Source: Clusia tigrina
Lineage: Eukaryota > Arthropoda > Insecta > Diptera > Clusiidae
Direction: 5' to 3'
Assembly (NCBI GenBank): GCA_920105625.2
Contig: OV050030.1
Coordinates: 30,994,516-31,058,515 of the forward strand
Length of the DNA stretch: 64,000 nucleotides
Shown here in pieces: positions 22,830-36,142 of the stretch. The notes beneath the pieces were generated by a model. That model saw only the letters and a program-made list of their open reading frames with translations. It was not told the DNA's origin and ran no database searches. The translations under genes were made by a program, and so were the position numbers. Numbering within the stretch: position 1 is the first letter of the stretch; the number at the start of each line of letters is the position of its first letter.

Positions 22830-24107
22830 CGAGGTGTCATCAAAAAATAACCGTTATTTTCATCTTTTCGTGAGTTACGTATGTTCGATGTTCTAATTTT
22901 TTTTTTTTATGTTGGTACACATGTCTGTTATATATGTTGGCAATTCCAACCATTTTGGATTGTCAGTTTGTTTTTGGCAGATAAAAAGGTTAGTCGTGTT
23001 TTGGTGTGCTCTTCGATTTTGTACTATTCGAAAAAATGGATCAAAGAAACTGTATTCAGTTTTGTGTAAAAAATGAAATTAAATGCGCAAAGACATTTGA
23101 AATGTTGACTGTGGCCTTTGGCGAGTCTACTATGAGCAGAACACAAGTTCAATTGTGTTATAACCGGTTTAAGGAAGGCCGAGATGTCAATGACGATGCT
23201 CGTCCTGGTCGCCCGCGCACGTCAACAACCGATGAAAACATTGACGCAGTGAAGAAAATGATTTTGGATAATCGTCGAATCACTATCGTTCGGCTCATGC
23301 CAAGCAATTTTTACGGATGTTTTAGGCATGAAACGTGCGGCAGCGAAGATTGTTCCAAAATTGGTAAATTTTGAGCAAAAACAACGTCGCATGGACATCG
23401 CTCAGGAGCTGTTGAACATCGTCAACGACGATCCAGATTTCCTCAAAAAGATCATAACTGGTGACGAATCGTGGGTGTATGGCTATGACATTGAAACCAA
23501 AGCCCAATCATCCCACTGGAAACGTCCAGATGAGCCAAGACCGAAAAAAGCACGTCAAGTTCGGTCGAACGTAAAGGTTTTGCTGACAGTTTTCTTTGAT
23601 TGCAATGGCGTGGTGCATCATGAATTCTTGCCACAAGGTCGTACGGTCAACAAGGAATACTACCTTGAAGTTATGCGCTGTTTGCGAGAAGCAATTCGTC
23701 AGAAACGCCCAGAATTGTGGAAAAACCAATCATGGATTTTGCACCATGATAATGCACCAGCTCACACATCGATGCTTGTGCGTAATTTTTTGGCCAAAAA
23801 CAAAACCGTTATCATGCCTCAACCACTGGACTTCGCCCCCGCTGACTTTTTCCTCTTTCCAAAACTGAAGACACCGATAAAAGGAAAGCGTTTTGCTACG
23901 ATTGACGAAATAAAAGAAAAATCGAAACAGGAGCTGTAGGCGAAAAAAAATCGTTTCAGAAGTGTTTCGAGGATTGAAAAAAATGCTGGCATAAGTGTAT
24001 TATATCTGAGGGGAATTACTTTAAAGGGGACAAGATAGTTGTTGATGAATAAATAAATACTTTATTTTTTGATCACACAATAACGGTTCTTTTTTGATCA
24101 CACCTCG
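22830..24107 (+). mobile_element. Mariner element, dead, unit B
   Basis: Counterpart of 6325-7606, again between TA dinucleotides, 1278 bp, with the poly(T) run near its left end a few bases shorter. It was carried along by the segmental duplication. Confidence 0.92.
23036..23939 (+). pseudogene. Mariner transposase pseudogene (unit B)
   Basis: Has the same N-terminus, the same frameshifting loss in the second helix-turn-helix and the same shortened D-D spacing as the unit A copy. The only differences seen are single residues (for example Asn for Ser in 'AQELLNIV' and Glu for Val in 'YYLEVMR'). Confidence 0.9.
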
Positions 24108-24423
24108 TATATGAACTAATAATTTTATCAGTAACTAGCTGACTGAACATTGTTCTTAAATAAATATAAATTGTAGCTGTTTGGTAGCTATCTTCGAGCT
24201 GAGTGGCTCGTGGGGTATTGTGCCATACGACAATACTAAGAAGTATTTTCAGATTATTGGACCATTCGAGTACATTGATATGAAAATTGTTTAATTGTAA
24301 CACACAACCATAGACCTAGCACTATCTTCAAAATTGTGTCTGGATATGAGGCATATATAATATGTAGATTTCATATCCCAGCATCAATCTTGGGTACTAA
24401 TTCAAATACAATTTTTTTTAAAG

Positions 24424-24717
24424 GATGATGCAACTAAAATGTTTGACAAATGCGTTAAAGAATCCAAATTGAGTGCCAACAGTGTCCTGGATTTCCTTAT
24501 TTGTGACAATGTCGAGGAAGATAACATCGAAAAATACACAGATTACGTTACCTGTTACTTGAAGGAATTGGGTGTAAGCAGCGAATTCCCAGAAGACCAG
24601 CTAAAAGAAACTCTTGGCATAAGTGACGAAAAAGTCGTTGAAGTTAAAATGGAATGCAATGGTGAGGATAAGACTATCGTAGATAAATTCCGTTGTTACA
24701 ATAAATACTGTAAATAG
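24424..24717 (+). pseudogene. Orphan second exon of a Minus-C OBP-like gene (unit B)
   Basis: Same exon as 7923-8216 with an intact frame. It differs at eight or so bases, mostly in the last third: Ala to Glu, Lys to Met, Leu to Val and Glu to Asp, with four changes packed within about 8 bases at 24676-24684. This is denser than in the surrounding unit DNA. All Cys are conserved. The upstream exon is missing here too. Confidence 0.65.
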
Positions 24718-24965
24718 TAAATAAATAGTTAATTATAACAACAAATGTGGGTTTTATATATATTTGAATATATTTGAAACTTGTGAAAAATAAGATAGAT
24801 CTTTATAAATAAAATACAACCAGTCACAATTCCCGAGACCCCACTAGGACAATGTAAATTTCTATTACACATCCGCGTTTGGCGGCGAGAGAGGAATAAA
24901 ATTGTTTAAGAGGCAAACTTTATACATATTTTATTAAAAATAATAATTTGTGTACAATAAGAAAT

Positions 24966-27343
24966 ATCATGTTCAATACCTCCAATAGAAGGGAGGTTCT
25001 CGATTTCACCCTTGGCAATAATCACTCGTCTTATCTTATTTCGAGTTGGCGCGTTTCGCAGGAATGCTCCTTCTCGGACTATTGGTATATTTGCTTTAGG
25101 AGTGCGATCTCTGATACGTTAGATACGGCAGAGCGCAAAATGCACACTAACAGAAAAAGAACTGACTGGAAAAAATTCCAGGCCATTGCGGAGTCGGGCC
25201 TGAAGTCGACTCCTCCCACTATCAACAATCACCTCGATATAGATCGAGCGGTTGAAACCCTTACAGCACTATTTAACTCTGCTGCCAAATCAGCCTGCAA
25301 CTCCCCGAAGCCTAGAGGCAAATCCAAATCCCCTTGGTGGAATTCGGAAATTGCTGAGATACGAAAAGAATGCCGCAAGCTCTTCAACAGAACCAAGGCT
25401 GCAAATGACTGGCTCCCTTTCAAAGACAAACAAATGGAACTCAAGTATATGGTTAGGAGAGCCAAACGAGCGCCTTGGCGAGACTTCTGTGGCAGCATAG
25501 AAAGCTCGTCCGAGACAAGCAGACTCCGGAGGATTCTCAATACCACCCCTCGGGCTCTTAAATTTATTCAGAGATTGGAAGGTAACTGGACTGATTCTGA
25601 AACCGACACTCTAGATGCCCTAATAGAAACACACTTTCCGGGGAATGAAATATTTGTGGATTGCAGGTCTCTTGACACCAACCATTCTTTAAGTCAACCC
25701 AATTCCAAATGATCCACACGCATATTCAGTGGGCCATCAACAGCTTTAAGCCTTTTAAATCATCATTCCAGCGGATATTCAGCACACTGCAAGTGCGGTT
25801 GCTCCTTGGCTACTGCATATTTACATTCCCAAAAGCTGGAGAGAAGCTCGAGTAGTATTCATCCCTAAAGCGGGAAGGGCGACCCACACCAAGCCTATAT
25901 TGGACTATAGACCAATTAGTTTGTCCTCCTTTCTTTTGAAAACACTAGAAAGGGTCCTTGATATACAAATCAGCAGCTCTATTAATTCCACGTGCCTGTC
26001 CAAATCACAACATACCTATACTAAAGGCAAGTCTGTGGAAACAGCGCTTCACGTGCTCATTGAGCAAGTAGAGAAATCTCTTGCCAACAAAGAATATACT
26101 CCTGCAGTATTTCTCGACATAGAAGGGGCATTCAACAATATATGTCCCTCCGCCATAATTAAATCCTTAGAAAACCTAAATCTGAATCCCAGCCTGGTTA
26201 GGTTCATCGAACAGCTACTGAAAACAGGCGTCATTAGCTCCTCCATAGGAGACGTGCATGCTAAAAGGACTGTCAAGAGAGGTACTCCACAAGGCGGTGT
26301 GCTCTCACCCCTGATCTGGAATCTGACGGTGAACACACTACTAATGCGATTAGATCAGTCCAACTGCAATACTATAGCTTATGCGGACGATATTGCTATC
26401 TCTGTTTCCGGCAAGTATCTTTCAACACTATCAGAAAAGATAAGCTATACTCTTAGCATTTTGTCCCAATGGAGTCTTGAAGTTGGCCTAGACGTCAACC
26501 CTTCCAAAACTGAGGCTATGCTCTTCACCAGGAAGCACAAAATACCAAAATTTGACTTACCCAAACTCAATGGATCCATGGGAACAAGATGGGGCGTCCA
26601 GCGGTACAGCGGTGGTTGAGCCGTACTTTCTCTACGGAGCTGTCTTCTGGTGGCCCGCAACTGACAACGCGGTGAACCTGGAACCTCTTGGCAGGGTCAG
26701 AAGAACAGCAGCGGTTCTGATAAAAGGGGCGCTGTATACCACCTCTACCAAAGCTCTATTTGCATTCCTTCATTGGTTGCCGACTAAGCTTCTGGTCAGG
26801 CAACAAGCAAAATGCTCGGCAACCAGACTCAATGCTATATCTCGCTGAACTAGGTTGAACCTGGGCCCCGCCAATATTCTAATGCAGGACACGCCCGTAC
26901 AGCCGGAGGGTGACTATACGTGTTCACGGACAGTCAGGCGGAAATCAAGTCCCTAGCTGGTGTATTCACTACCTCTAAGCTCGAACTTGATTGCCGCTTC
27001 TCCCTGACCGTCGTCTCGGGTAACTTACAAGTTCAGATATGCTGGATACCTGGACATAGCGACATTCTCGAAAACTGCGAGGCCGATGAATTGGCCAAAA
27101 CAGGTACGCTGCTCCCTGACATCTCCCCCTCCTTTGGTGTAGGTGTCCCATTGGCCACGGTCAAATGGGCCATAAAACATAACTACCTTGAGGCAGCTAA
27201 AAGAGCCTGGGTAAATGAACATACTTGTAGTGTTGCCAGAAAAACCTGGAGCACTATTGACATTAGGCGTACTAGTCAGCTACTTAATATTAGCAGGAAC
27301 TCCATCAGCACTACAATAAATGTGCTCACGGGACACTGTCTGA
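24966..27343 (+). mobile_element. LOA-like non-LTR retrotransposon, 5' truncated, unit B
   Basis: Less damaged copy of 8465-10652. RT is open over 239 codons (25900-26619) from 'DYRPISL' through 'GTPQGGVLSP' and 'YADD' to the thumb. The 188-bp segment lost in A is present at about 26648-26835 ('FLHWLPTKLLVRQQA', connection region). RNase H follows in another frame at 26920-27343 with 'ADELAKTG'. The upstream endonuclease/linker part is open at 24948-25712. Frameshifts between the three parts make it non-functional. Confidence 0.8.
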
Positions 27344-27953
27344 TCATGGATCACCAACACATGGTTTAAAACCAATGCTCCTTAGCACACTATCCAACTT
27401 GGTGTTCCATTCTCTGCCGGATTGCTTCAATCCATACAATGCATTATTAAGTCGTAGCACTTTATTTGGTTCAACTTTTTTATCGAAACATTTTGGCTGT
27501 CGCATATATATTTCATCGTGTAAATGACTATTGAAGTACGCCGTATTGACATCAATTTGATGGAGATACATTTCCCATCCTACAGCTAACGGTAATAAAA
27601 CCCTTATAGTTGAATACCTCACTACCTGTGAATAAGTTGCATTATAATCAATTCCGTACCGTTGAGAGCAACCATAAATATTAACCCCACTTCAATTGAA
27701 CAAACCATTTCAAAATGTTGCAATGTTTATCATAATTGCAAAAAATTTATGGTATAATTCCTCTTCAAACGCATATGCTGTTTATTTAATGAGTCCCTTG
27801 CCAACGTATTCGGGTGAAGTTCCAGTTTCTGTAGGTAACGTCTGCAGCATTTACTTATTTCTTCTCTCACCATGGGTACCTCTAGATCTGTGTGAATATT
27901 ATCGCTTTTTATGTTCCAGCACAAAATTATTCTAAAACTCAAAAAATTGTATA
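27344..27953 (-). mobile_element. Copia RT fragment (unit B)
   Basis: Identical arrangement to 10653-11262, with the same 'ALYGLKQSGREWN' motif and the same junction with the LOA-like element. Confidence 0.85.
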
Positions 27954-28389
27954 ACAAAGCACAAAATCTTAAATATCAAGCGATCTGCTTGCTTTAATGT
28001 AGAAATTCTAGTGTCTCAGTCCTGGTGTTGCTGATGCAATTTTTTGGGCATGGTACCGATAAGTTTTCGTCTAAACAATTTTCTCTTCAACTTGAAAGTT
28101 TTTGTTACCCATCTCTCAGAACGTTTGCTGATATCATAATGTGTCGTAAAATGCGTCATACTCAAAAAGAAATACAAAATTATTCAACTTATATAAAATG
28201 TTGATTTGTACTCCATCGGGGAAATTTGAAAAAAATATTTACCTACGCTAAAACTGAACAAACAGAACTCAAATTACCAACTCAATATCTGATAGAAGCA
28301 AAATAAACCCGCAAGAGACGCTAATCAAAACTTGAAATAGAGAACTGAAACTCTTCGAAGAGAGTATAGTGTCAATAATAAAGTTTCAC

Positions 28390-30185
28390 CAGAAAATGGG
28401 TTGGTTGTAAAGTGCCACTTTGATTCTTCAAACTAACTTTCAATAGAGGAGAACAAGACATTTATTTGGGGTAAAAATATTAGTCTCCCGATCGCAAGAG
28501 ACTCTGGCGACTCGACAAGTTCATAGACAATTATTAAGAAAATGTGCGTCAGAAACAGAACAAACATAGAATTATGATATATTGAAACACCGAACACGCT
28601 CGCACATGCCTTTTTGACGTTGACAATAAGATTTTTGTTGTTTTCAATCTTCATTTACTTTCCTCTTCTTCGACAATCAGCAATTCATATTAACTATAGT
28701 AGATTCAATTTAACTATAGTATAGTCAACAGGGTTCCAATATAACCCCTCATAGTCACCTCTGAATTTAAATGTGACACTTTTGTATCTCGCGATGCTCA
28801 ATGGGCATGCTCTTGAATAACTCTGGGCAATTACTGGCGCACTTACGCATTTAGAAGTTGCCACTATTCAACAATTTGATGGTTTGACATTGGATATCCT
28901 TTGCCGCCTCCACCGAATCAGCGCCTGACAATATGTCGTCAATATACATTTGCTGTTTTGAATAATATGCTACCTCATCAATCGCCACTTACTGCATTAT
29001 TCGAAGTACGGGGAAGAGCGCTGAAATTGTTTCGAACATCACCGTCGTACAAATGTAGTGTTCTACCTGACCAACATGCTCATTACACCATAAAATGCGC
29101 TGAAAGTTTGCATCTTATTCATGGACGTCTATGCACCTATACATCTCTGTACTGAAGAAGCCCAGACGACTGCTCGTAAATACGGGATATAGCCCTTTTC
29201 ACGACTTTTTGGAGTGTATGGAGTTGAACACTCCATATTTCTGCTGGTTGTTGTGCTTTTTCTGTGAACTATCTTTGAACTTTTTCGGGGCTCAGTGTTA
29301 GAAAATTTTTCAATTGACGGCGAGGCAATTTAATTATCGAACCCATATTTTCAGCCCACAAATATGTTCAAAATGCACATTGGTCCCAAATTTGATCATC
29401 ATAACGCTAAGAAGAGGTTTAGATTGGGTTTATTTGTGTGTTTGGAGTGTAGAGTTCCACTTCGATTCTTCAAACTAACTTTCAATAGAGGAGAACAAGA
29501 CATTTATTTGGAGTAAAATTATTAGTCTCCCGATCGCAATAGAATCTGGTGAATCGACAAGTTCAAAGACAATTATTAAGAAAATGTGCGTCAGAAACAC
29601 AACAAACATAGAATTATGATAGATTGAAACACCGAACACGCTCGCTCGGGCCTTTTTGACGCTGACAATAAGATTTTTGTTTATTTTCAATCTTCATTTA
29701 CTTTCCTCTTCTTCGACATTCAGCAATTCATATTTACTATAGTAGATTCAATTTAACTATAGTATAGTCAACAGGGTTCCAATATATCCCCTCATAGTCA
29801 CCTCTAAATTTAAATGTGACACTTTTTTATCTCGCGATGCTCCATGTGTATGTTCTTGAATAAGTCTGGGCAATTACTGGCGCACTTACGCATTTAGAAG
29901 TCGCCACTATTCAACAATTTGATGGTTTGACATTGGATATCCTTTGCCGCCTCCACCGAATCAGCGCCTGACAATATGTCGTCAATATACATTTGCTGTT
30001 TTGAATAATATGCTACCTCATCAATCGCCACTTACTGCATTATTCGAAGTACGGGGAAGAGCGCTGAAATTGTTTCGAACATCGCCGTCGTACAAATGTA
30101 GTGTTCTACCTGACCAACATGCTCATTACACCACAAAATGCGCTGAAAGTTTGCATCTTATTCATGGACGTCTATGCACCTATAC
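28390..30185. repeat. Internal direct repeat of about 1.04 kb (unit B)
   Basis: Same pair as in unit A (28390-29160 and 29426-30185). In B a part of the second copy (about 29845-30035) reads like the first copy rather than like the second copy of unit A, which suggests gene conversion within B. Confidence 0.85.
28905..29160 (-). mobile_element. BEL/Pao RT fragment, first copy (unit B)
   Basis: Counterpart of 12215-12470 with the same stops. Confidence 0.7.
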
Positions 30186-30570
30186 ATCTCTTCCAAGTTG
30201 GCCAGGAATACATATTTTAGTATTCGCCAATTAATAAGTGTTGCTTTTATGTCTGTATGTAGTTTGGGCCCACTGCCAGGATGTCATTTAGGTATTTTCC
30301 ATTGCAGGTATGCATAGATCCATCAATGGGGCACTCCGATCGATGTTTCTTTTTGCGTTAGTCTCTTCATTTGTCCCAATTTCAGATATTCGAGTATACT
30401 GTGGTTATACAAAGTCTTCAAATCAGAGTTTACCGATAAACACCTCTGTGACTGCTGAAGTCTTTTCAATGCAGGCTCGTAGCGTACACAACGTATTTAC
30501 CATTATCCGAACGACGGTGCGAGGACTTGTAATATTGTTCGCACCTCGTAGAGCTCATTAGATTGTTTAT
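29945..30570 (-). mobile_element. BEL/Pao RT fragment, longer copy (unit B)
   Basis: Counterpart of 13240-13930 but 46 bp shorter near 30480, which removes part of the 'VVRLPL' region. It overlaps the putative conversion tract at its right-hand (RT palm) end. Confidence 0.72.
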
Positions 30571-30724
30571 ATTTATTTGAAGGTGTTATACACCGTGACT
30601 TGAAAGATCTATTGTGATGCCCCTATTTATTCCAAAGCTCTATGGATCTTCTGTCAGTTTAATTTCCGACAGAAAATCATGTACTTTGGAGGAATCAATC
30701 TTGCTAATATCTAAGATATATTTA

Positions 30725-31940
30725 AAAAAAAAAACACCTGTATCTTTTGTGTGCCGACGGTCCGCAGTCTGCGATCAGGAGCAGTAAAGTTTCGTCACTT
30801 TCTCCACAAAGTCGCCAGATGGCATCTGAAGATAGACCCAAGTTACTCATAAGATAGTTGAGCCAGCTGTGACCGCTTAAAACGCCTATCATGATTCTCA
30901 ATTTACTCCGAGGCATACAGCAGACATTTAAAGGTGTTGGATGATAGAAAACAGAAGGGTTCACGCACATTGCGCTGCGGGACCGCAGCTTTCTTTCCTA
31001 TCAGCCTTCTCATTTCCCTCTTCTCTTATGTAGAGATACTGTTATCCACAGATGTAGCTTGTTTACCCTCCCAGGGTGAGCTCAATTTTTTGACTGCTGC
31101 TTGACTGTCGGATAGTATCACGAAGTTTTTTCCTGTCTTTACTGTTTTTCCCCGATACTTCCTGTCCATATTAAACCTGGCACATCTTTCCATAGCGTGA
31201 ATCTCCGCTTGAAAATTGCTTAGGAAGGAACCCATTGGTGCCTTGTAGTTGGTTCTAGGCCAAAATATTCCTGCCCCAGTTCCGTGGACAGACTTATTAC
31301 CTTACTATTTTATTGGTTGCAGTTATACCTTTCCGTTCTTTTTTGCAACTGTATTTGTGTGTAAAATTGAATTTTCTTGGCATAAAGTCCTTGTGAGATT
31401 TTAGTATACCGTATTCTTCAGATGAATTGTTACCCCATATGTTTTGGATGTAATTGGATACCCTCGAGATCATTTCTTGTATTCTGCTAAGAGTTTCCTA
31501 TCAGAGTCTTGTAATACTGGATGTAAGGGTGCTAGATATAGTATAACTTCCTGCTGCCATTGGGTAGGTGCGTAGAGCTCCAGTGATGATAAGACAAAGC
31601 TTTGTACTTTACTTAATTTCGTTATCTTAAGTCTGGATCTACTTGATCAGCCTACAGAACCATAGGTGATGATTGGTCTGACTATCATGATATATATTCA
31701 GCGAACAATTTTTGGGTTACATCCCCTAGATTTACCGGCAAGCCTTCTGCATGTCATTGAGGAAGTTTTAGCCCTCTTGGTGGTTGCTGTTATATGAGCC
31801 CTCCACAATAACCTTTTGTTAAGGAGGCTTAATTTTTCTTTTTTGTGGCAAAGATGCATCTCTGCTACTTGGTGTTTGAAGAAGCTCCCTTGACAAAATT
31901 CTGTCAAGTTTCGTAGGGGGTTTATATTTCAGATTGGCTA
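30725..31940 (-). mobile_element. Non-LTR RT C-terminus and RNase H (unit B)
   Basis: Counterpart of 14095-15290. RNase H is better preserved: 'FQAEIHAMERCARF' and 'VILSDSQAAVKKL' are in one frame (31026-31235). The catalytic-type E and D of RNase H are visible in these motifs. Confidence 0.78.
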
Positions 31941-32845
31941 CTCTGCTGAGTGAAGAGCAACGTACTTGTATTATACTCAAGGGTATCGGAGCATTATGAG
32001 ATTATATATTTTTAGGGGTTGATATTATCTTATCTAATTCTTCCATACTAAGATGTATACGAATAAACTGTGTACCTACTCTTAAAGTGTTGTGATCCGA
32101 CCCAATTATTGGGTGGCGCCCTCTCTTGAGACAATGGGTCTACAAATTCCGAATGGATTTATTTCAGAGTAATTTTTAATTATTAGCGTCAGTGACTGTA
32201 ACAAGAGAGAAACCAATTTTATGTTCAACTCGGAGTGATTGGAACACTCAACTCTATATATATTATTTGATGCATACTATATAATTTTAAGCAGTTGTGT
32301 AAACAACCGTTTTCGATAGATTTTTATTCATTAAAACAAAATTCTGGAAAACTGAAAAATAGGGACTGGGAAAAGTAAAAACGGAGCAGCTACCAAAGGA
32401 CATAGGTAAAGTGGTAAATCCAAACTATTACACGAACCGGGTGAAAGAGGTTTAATTGTGAAAAAGATATGGACGCCGGTAGTCTATCGAAGAGTCTCTA
32501 CATGAATTATACTACTAAGCAAATAAGGCGAAAAGTCGCCTATAAAACACCAAGGTGATTTAATATGGTCCAATTTGTAACACTGATGACAATAACTACG
32601 GCAGTTTACGGTGGTGATAGTCATGCTGTTGGTCCAGGAAACTAAATATAATATTTAGCTCCAATAGTGAAACAGTGCCGCACATTAGAAGCATTAGTTG
32701 CAAATTCAAATAAACAAAATTGTGCATGTAATTTCAGACTAATTTTGCTTGTTATTCAAAATACAAAATAGAGAAGACGAAAAGTGTCTGATAAAAATAC
32801 CCGGATAATTTAGTTAAATTCAACATTGCAGCGCTCAGGAAAGCT

Positions 32846-33088
32846 TCACTCAGCGAATATGAAGTCATTTCTGTCATCTCTTTGGTCAATTTCATGAAGA
32901 TGTCTTACGCAGGCGCATAGCTTGATGTGGGAACCACTTTTGCTGGTTGGTGTGTCGGTAGTAAGGGGGTCATATGCAATATATTCGGATGTTTCTATTC
33001 TGAAATAATTCCAATCTCTGGGCTTTCGGGTCTGGTGTATTATATACAATATTGAATGCCTTTTAGTCCTTTGATATTTTATACGCAA
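32846..33088 (-). CDS. Unrecognised 80-codon reverse ORF (unit B)
   Basis: Copy of 16198-16440. Differences include Arg-Gln-Arg to His-Gln-Thr and Lys to Ile, all leaving the frame open. Function unknown. Confidence 0.25.
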   Translation of the reverse strand: MRIKYQRTKRHSILYIIHQTRKPRDWNYFRIETSEYIAYDPLTTDTPTSKSGSHIKLCACVRHLHEIDQRDDRNDFIFAE

Positions 33089-33980
33089 AGTAAAAACTAT
33101 GACAAGGATCTTGCAATTTAACTTAACAAATCAGAAAAACCTAACTTGGGTAGTAAGTCACTTGGAAAAAGAGATTTAACGACGAAATTTTCTTTTTGAA
33201 GCAGCAGGTTGACATTATGAATGGAGTTGATCAGATAAGGAAATACCCGATTTTCATATAAGGACCTTTAAGGAATAAAATCAAAATAAGTCTAGCTATG
33301 CTGGTATTTATGACATGTGAATAAAAGGAATCTGTGATGTATAAATATTTGCAGATTATTGCTACGACAACGCGCCCAATTAACCAAACTTCATTACTTG
33401 GACTCTGCTTTCGAGATGCATTGCACTTTGCACCACTTAACGGCAATCTCACTTGATTAAGTTTCCACAACGTAAAAGTTGAAAATTAAATAATAATCAC
33501 AACTAAATAAGTGAAATTAATAAATTACATTTTATTTGGATTGCGAAAGAGGCAGGATTTGAGCGGATATTTGCTTTCGATCTTATATCAGTATAAATCT
33601 GTGAATTAACTGCGAATCAATAGGAGTATAGTTTAAAACTTGCTGATTGCAAATACAAGTAAATACCTCAAATGTTCTATCCTTATTCCTGAATAATATG
33701 AAGTAATTCCAATCCGATATCGTCTTTGTGTAGTATCAAACGGAATATGATATAAAGCGTCTTTATACATTTATACAAGTATTGTAGAGACCTGTTAAGG
33801 AGCAAAACGACAATATAACTACTACTTTTTCGCTTCTGTAAACATGTTGTTAAACAATTGCGACACAGACTCTGCTACTGTAAAACTTTACACGGTTTGG
33901 TCGAGGAGGCATTTTTGCCACTTGGGCTTGCAATAAAGAAAATATTACTTGCTAAAATTTTTTGTTCAATTTTTCTTATT

Positions 33981-34995
33981 AAAAAATTACAAAAACCTTG
34001 TATTATATTCAGATTGCTGAATCTTTGGAAGAAAAATTGTTTTCAACGTCAAAGAGATACGAGCAACCGTGTCAGTTGGGTCTATATACCTACCAAATAT
34101 ATCCCATTCTTTCGTGTTTGTTCTGTTTCTGACGCACATTTCTTCAATAATTGTCTCTGCATTTGTCTCTACTCAAGCAACTTGCGATAGTTAGTCCCGC
34201 TATGAAAAGTTAGTTTGCAGAATCGTTTTGTCACTTTACAGTCATTTGCAGAAATTGGGAAGAAAGCACCTATCTCCCAAATAAGCTAATCTCGAGAAGT
34301 AATCCAAAATAACCCACATCTAAGTATCCGTTAATTTGGCAGTAAGCTGTTACTATATCGTTGTTTGCGTTCTAAAAAAATGAGATCAAAATGAAACTTC
34401 CTCGCTCACATTTCACAAATTTGCATTACTGGAACCCCAATATTTTCCAACGATAATAATAAAGAGTAATAAAAATAATAGAAGAAAAGTTGAACTATAT
34501 TTCTCGTCTCTCTTGACATGCATATTGAGAGATCTGCAGACAATTTAAAAAAAAAGGTTGCCCTAATGCTATATGTGGGCGTAATAAATCAACTGTCAAA
34601 TCCACGACAATGGCTACCTTCATTAAGAATTTTGAATTATGATGAAAGTTGTCTTAAAATGGAATACATTTCAGAATTTTCAAGTAGTTATCTGGATCTT
34701 ATATTATCATCGTTCGACTCTCTTGCTTAATTTCTAAGAGCTGTTCCAGTAGTACACTGTGTTAGGGTATAGGGTATCTCGCTGTCTATCTAACCCCACT
34801 TCAATTATTTTTATTCTTTGTGCTTTCATTTTTAATTCCATTCTGAAATTTCTTTCATTATTAGAGTACTCATTCTCTATTGGAAGAGTCTTAGTTATTA
34901 AGTTAAGTTTAGAAGCCTATAGCCCCGACTGCTTTGCCTAGTACGTACACTACATATATCTATAACTGCTGTGCGTGTCTTCCTATTGTATATTT
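33981..34995. other. Unit C DNA lacking the 1-kb repeat; upstream block, no gene
   Basis: Contains the conserved upstream block at 34043-34230 with the 'ctgacgcacatttcttcaat' core. The rest matches 2076-2800 of unit A and, more weakly, 55150-55640. A 110-codon frame at 33858-34190 spans the block but is broken in the other copies, so it is probably not coding. Confidence 0.5.
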
Positions 34996-35092
34996 TGTAG
35001 CTATTTTGAGACCTGTTTCAGTTCAGCTCTGAAGCAAATACTTTTTCCAAATTTCATCACGTAAGTACGTAGAACCAACTTCAATAATTTAT

Positions 35093-35209
<117 letters not shown>

Positions 35210-35569
35210 CGAGTATACATATACTAATTTAATAATTGTTGGTGTATATTTGGTGATGCTGCCTTATACCAGAAGTGATGCTGTCAGCCCCCATTCTGGA
35301 TAATGAGTGACAAAGACGTTCGATTCGAAGAGTAAATTATTTAGACGCTAATTATTGAGACCATGACCAGGGCTTTTAATCTACATCCCCAGGAATATTA
35401 GACTAACATTCCTACATTGAGGCAAGCAGACCGAGTTCTATGTGAGATACTCTGCTGGGTAATAACAGTTTCCAAGTTATTACAATAATTTTATACGATA
35501 TTGAATTTATATTTCACAAAAGTTTGCAACAAAGTTTGATATTGAAAACTGCTGATCATTGAAACTGAG

Positions 35570-36142
35570 AACTGGTCATTCCTAGCTTCTTTAGCTTCAA
35601 TTGCCTTAGTTTTCTCGTTGCTCTGAATTCCATCATGTCCGGGTGACACAATGCTTTTTTCACCATTGTTGGTTTGATCTGGTAAAACTTTTTGATTGAA
35701 AGGGAGCTAATAATAGGGAGTGATTGCTGTTGTATGGTTCTTATAAAGTTCTAGAGTAGATATTGGTGGCTAATTCAGCATAGGATAGGATGATGTCTGG
35801 ATTGGAAAATGTTTTGTAGATTGAAAAGTGGGTGGGCGAGCCATCATTTGGGACAACGAGCTTCTTGGAAAGGATGATGTCGTCAGATTTATCGCGTATT
35901 TTGTAGATGGAGTCAAACCCCCGAAGAGGACTATTAGTATTGAAGTCATCTAAGAACAGGTATGGAAAAACTGTAACGATGTTAATTAATTCTCCATTGT
36001 GGAAATTTTGATTGGGTGCAATGTGGCATGTAAGAATTGATTTCTTGAAACCGATATCTAATTCTAAAGGAAGTTGGATGTAAACGGCACTTGTTTCTGG
36101 TTCAAGGCCTTTATTACCAAAGGGACAACACCTTGCTTCCAA
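35570..36142 (-). mobile_element. Decayed non-LTR retrotransposon: endonuclease joined to RNase H (unit C)
   Basis: The longest open version: 133 codons (35741-36142) cover a fuller endonuclease stretch, with 'FLDDFNTN' resembling the usual G-DFN motif and 'NDGSPTHFS' following. Downstream on the minus strand, in another frame, 'SPGHDGIQSNEKTKA' is the RNase H end. The same RT-less structure as in A and B shows that the internal deletion predates their divergence. The clade (I or Jockey group) is not resolved. Confidence 0.65.

Larger units (their letters stand above)
16503..33150. repeat. Tandem segmental unit B
   Basis: This is the second copy of the 16.5-kb unit, head to tail with unit A. 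The A/B junction near 16490-16503 and the B/C junction near 33140-33151 carry the same sequence, as expected if a tandem array grew by unequal exchange. B keeps some states that A has lost: an open RT frame through 25900-26619, a 188-bp segment around 26648-26835, and a longer non-LTR relic frame at 19724-20083. It therefore often shows the less damaged version of each element. Confidence 0.95.

Noticed and set aside
33858..34190. 110-codon frame over the upstream block of unit C
   Set aside because: Stops and indels break it in A, B and the older units.
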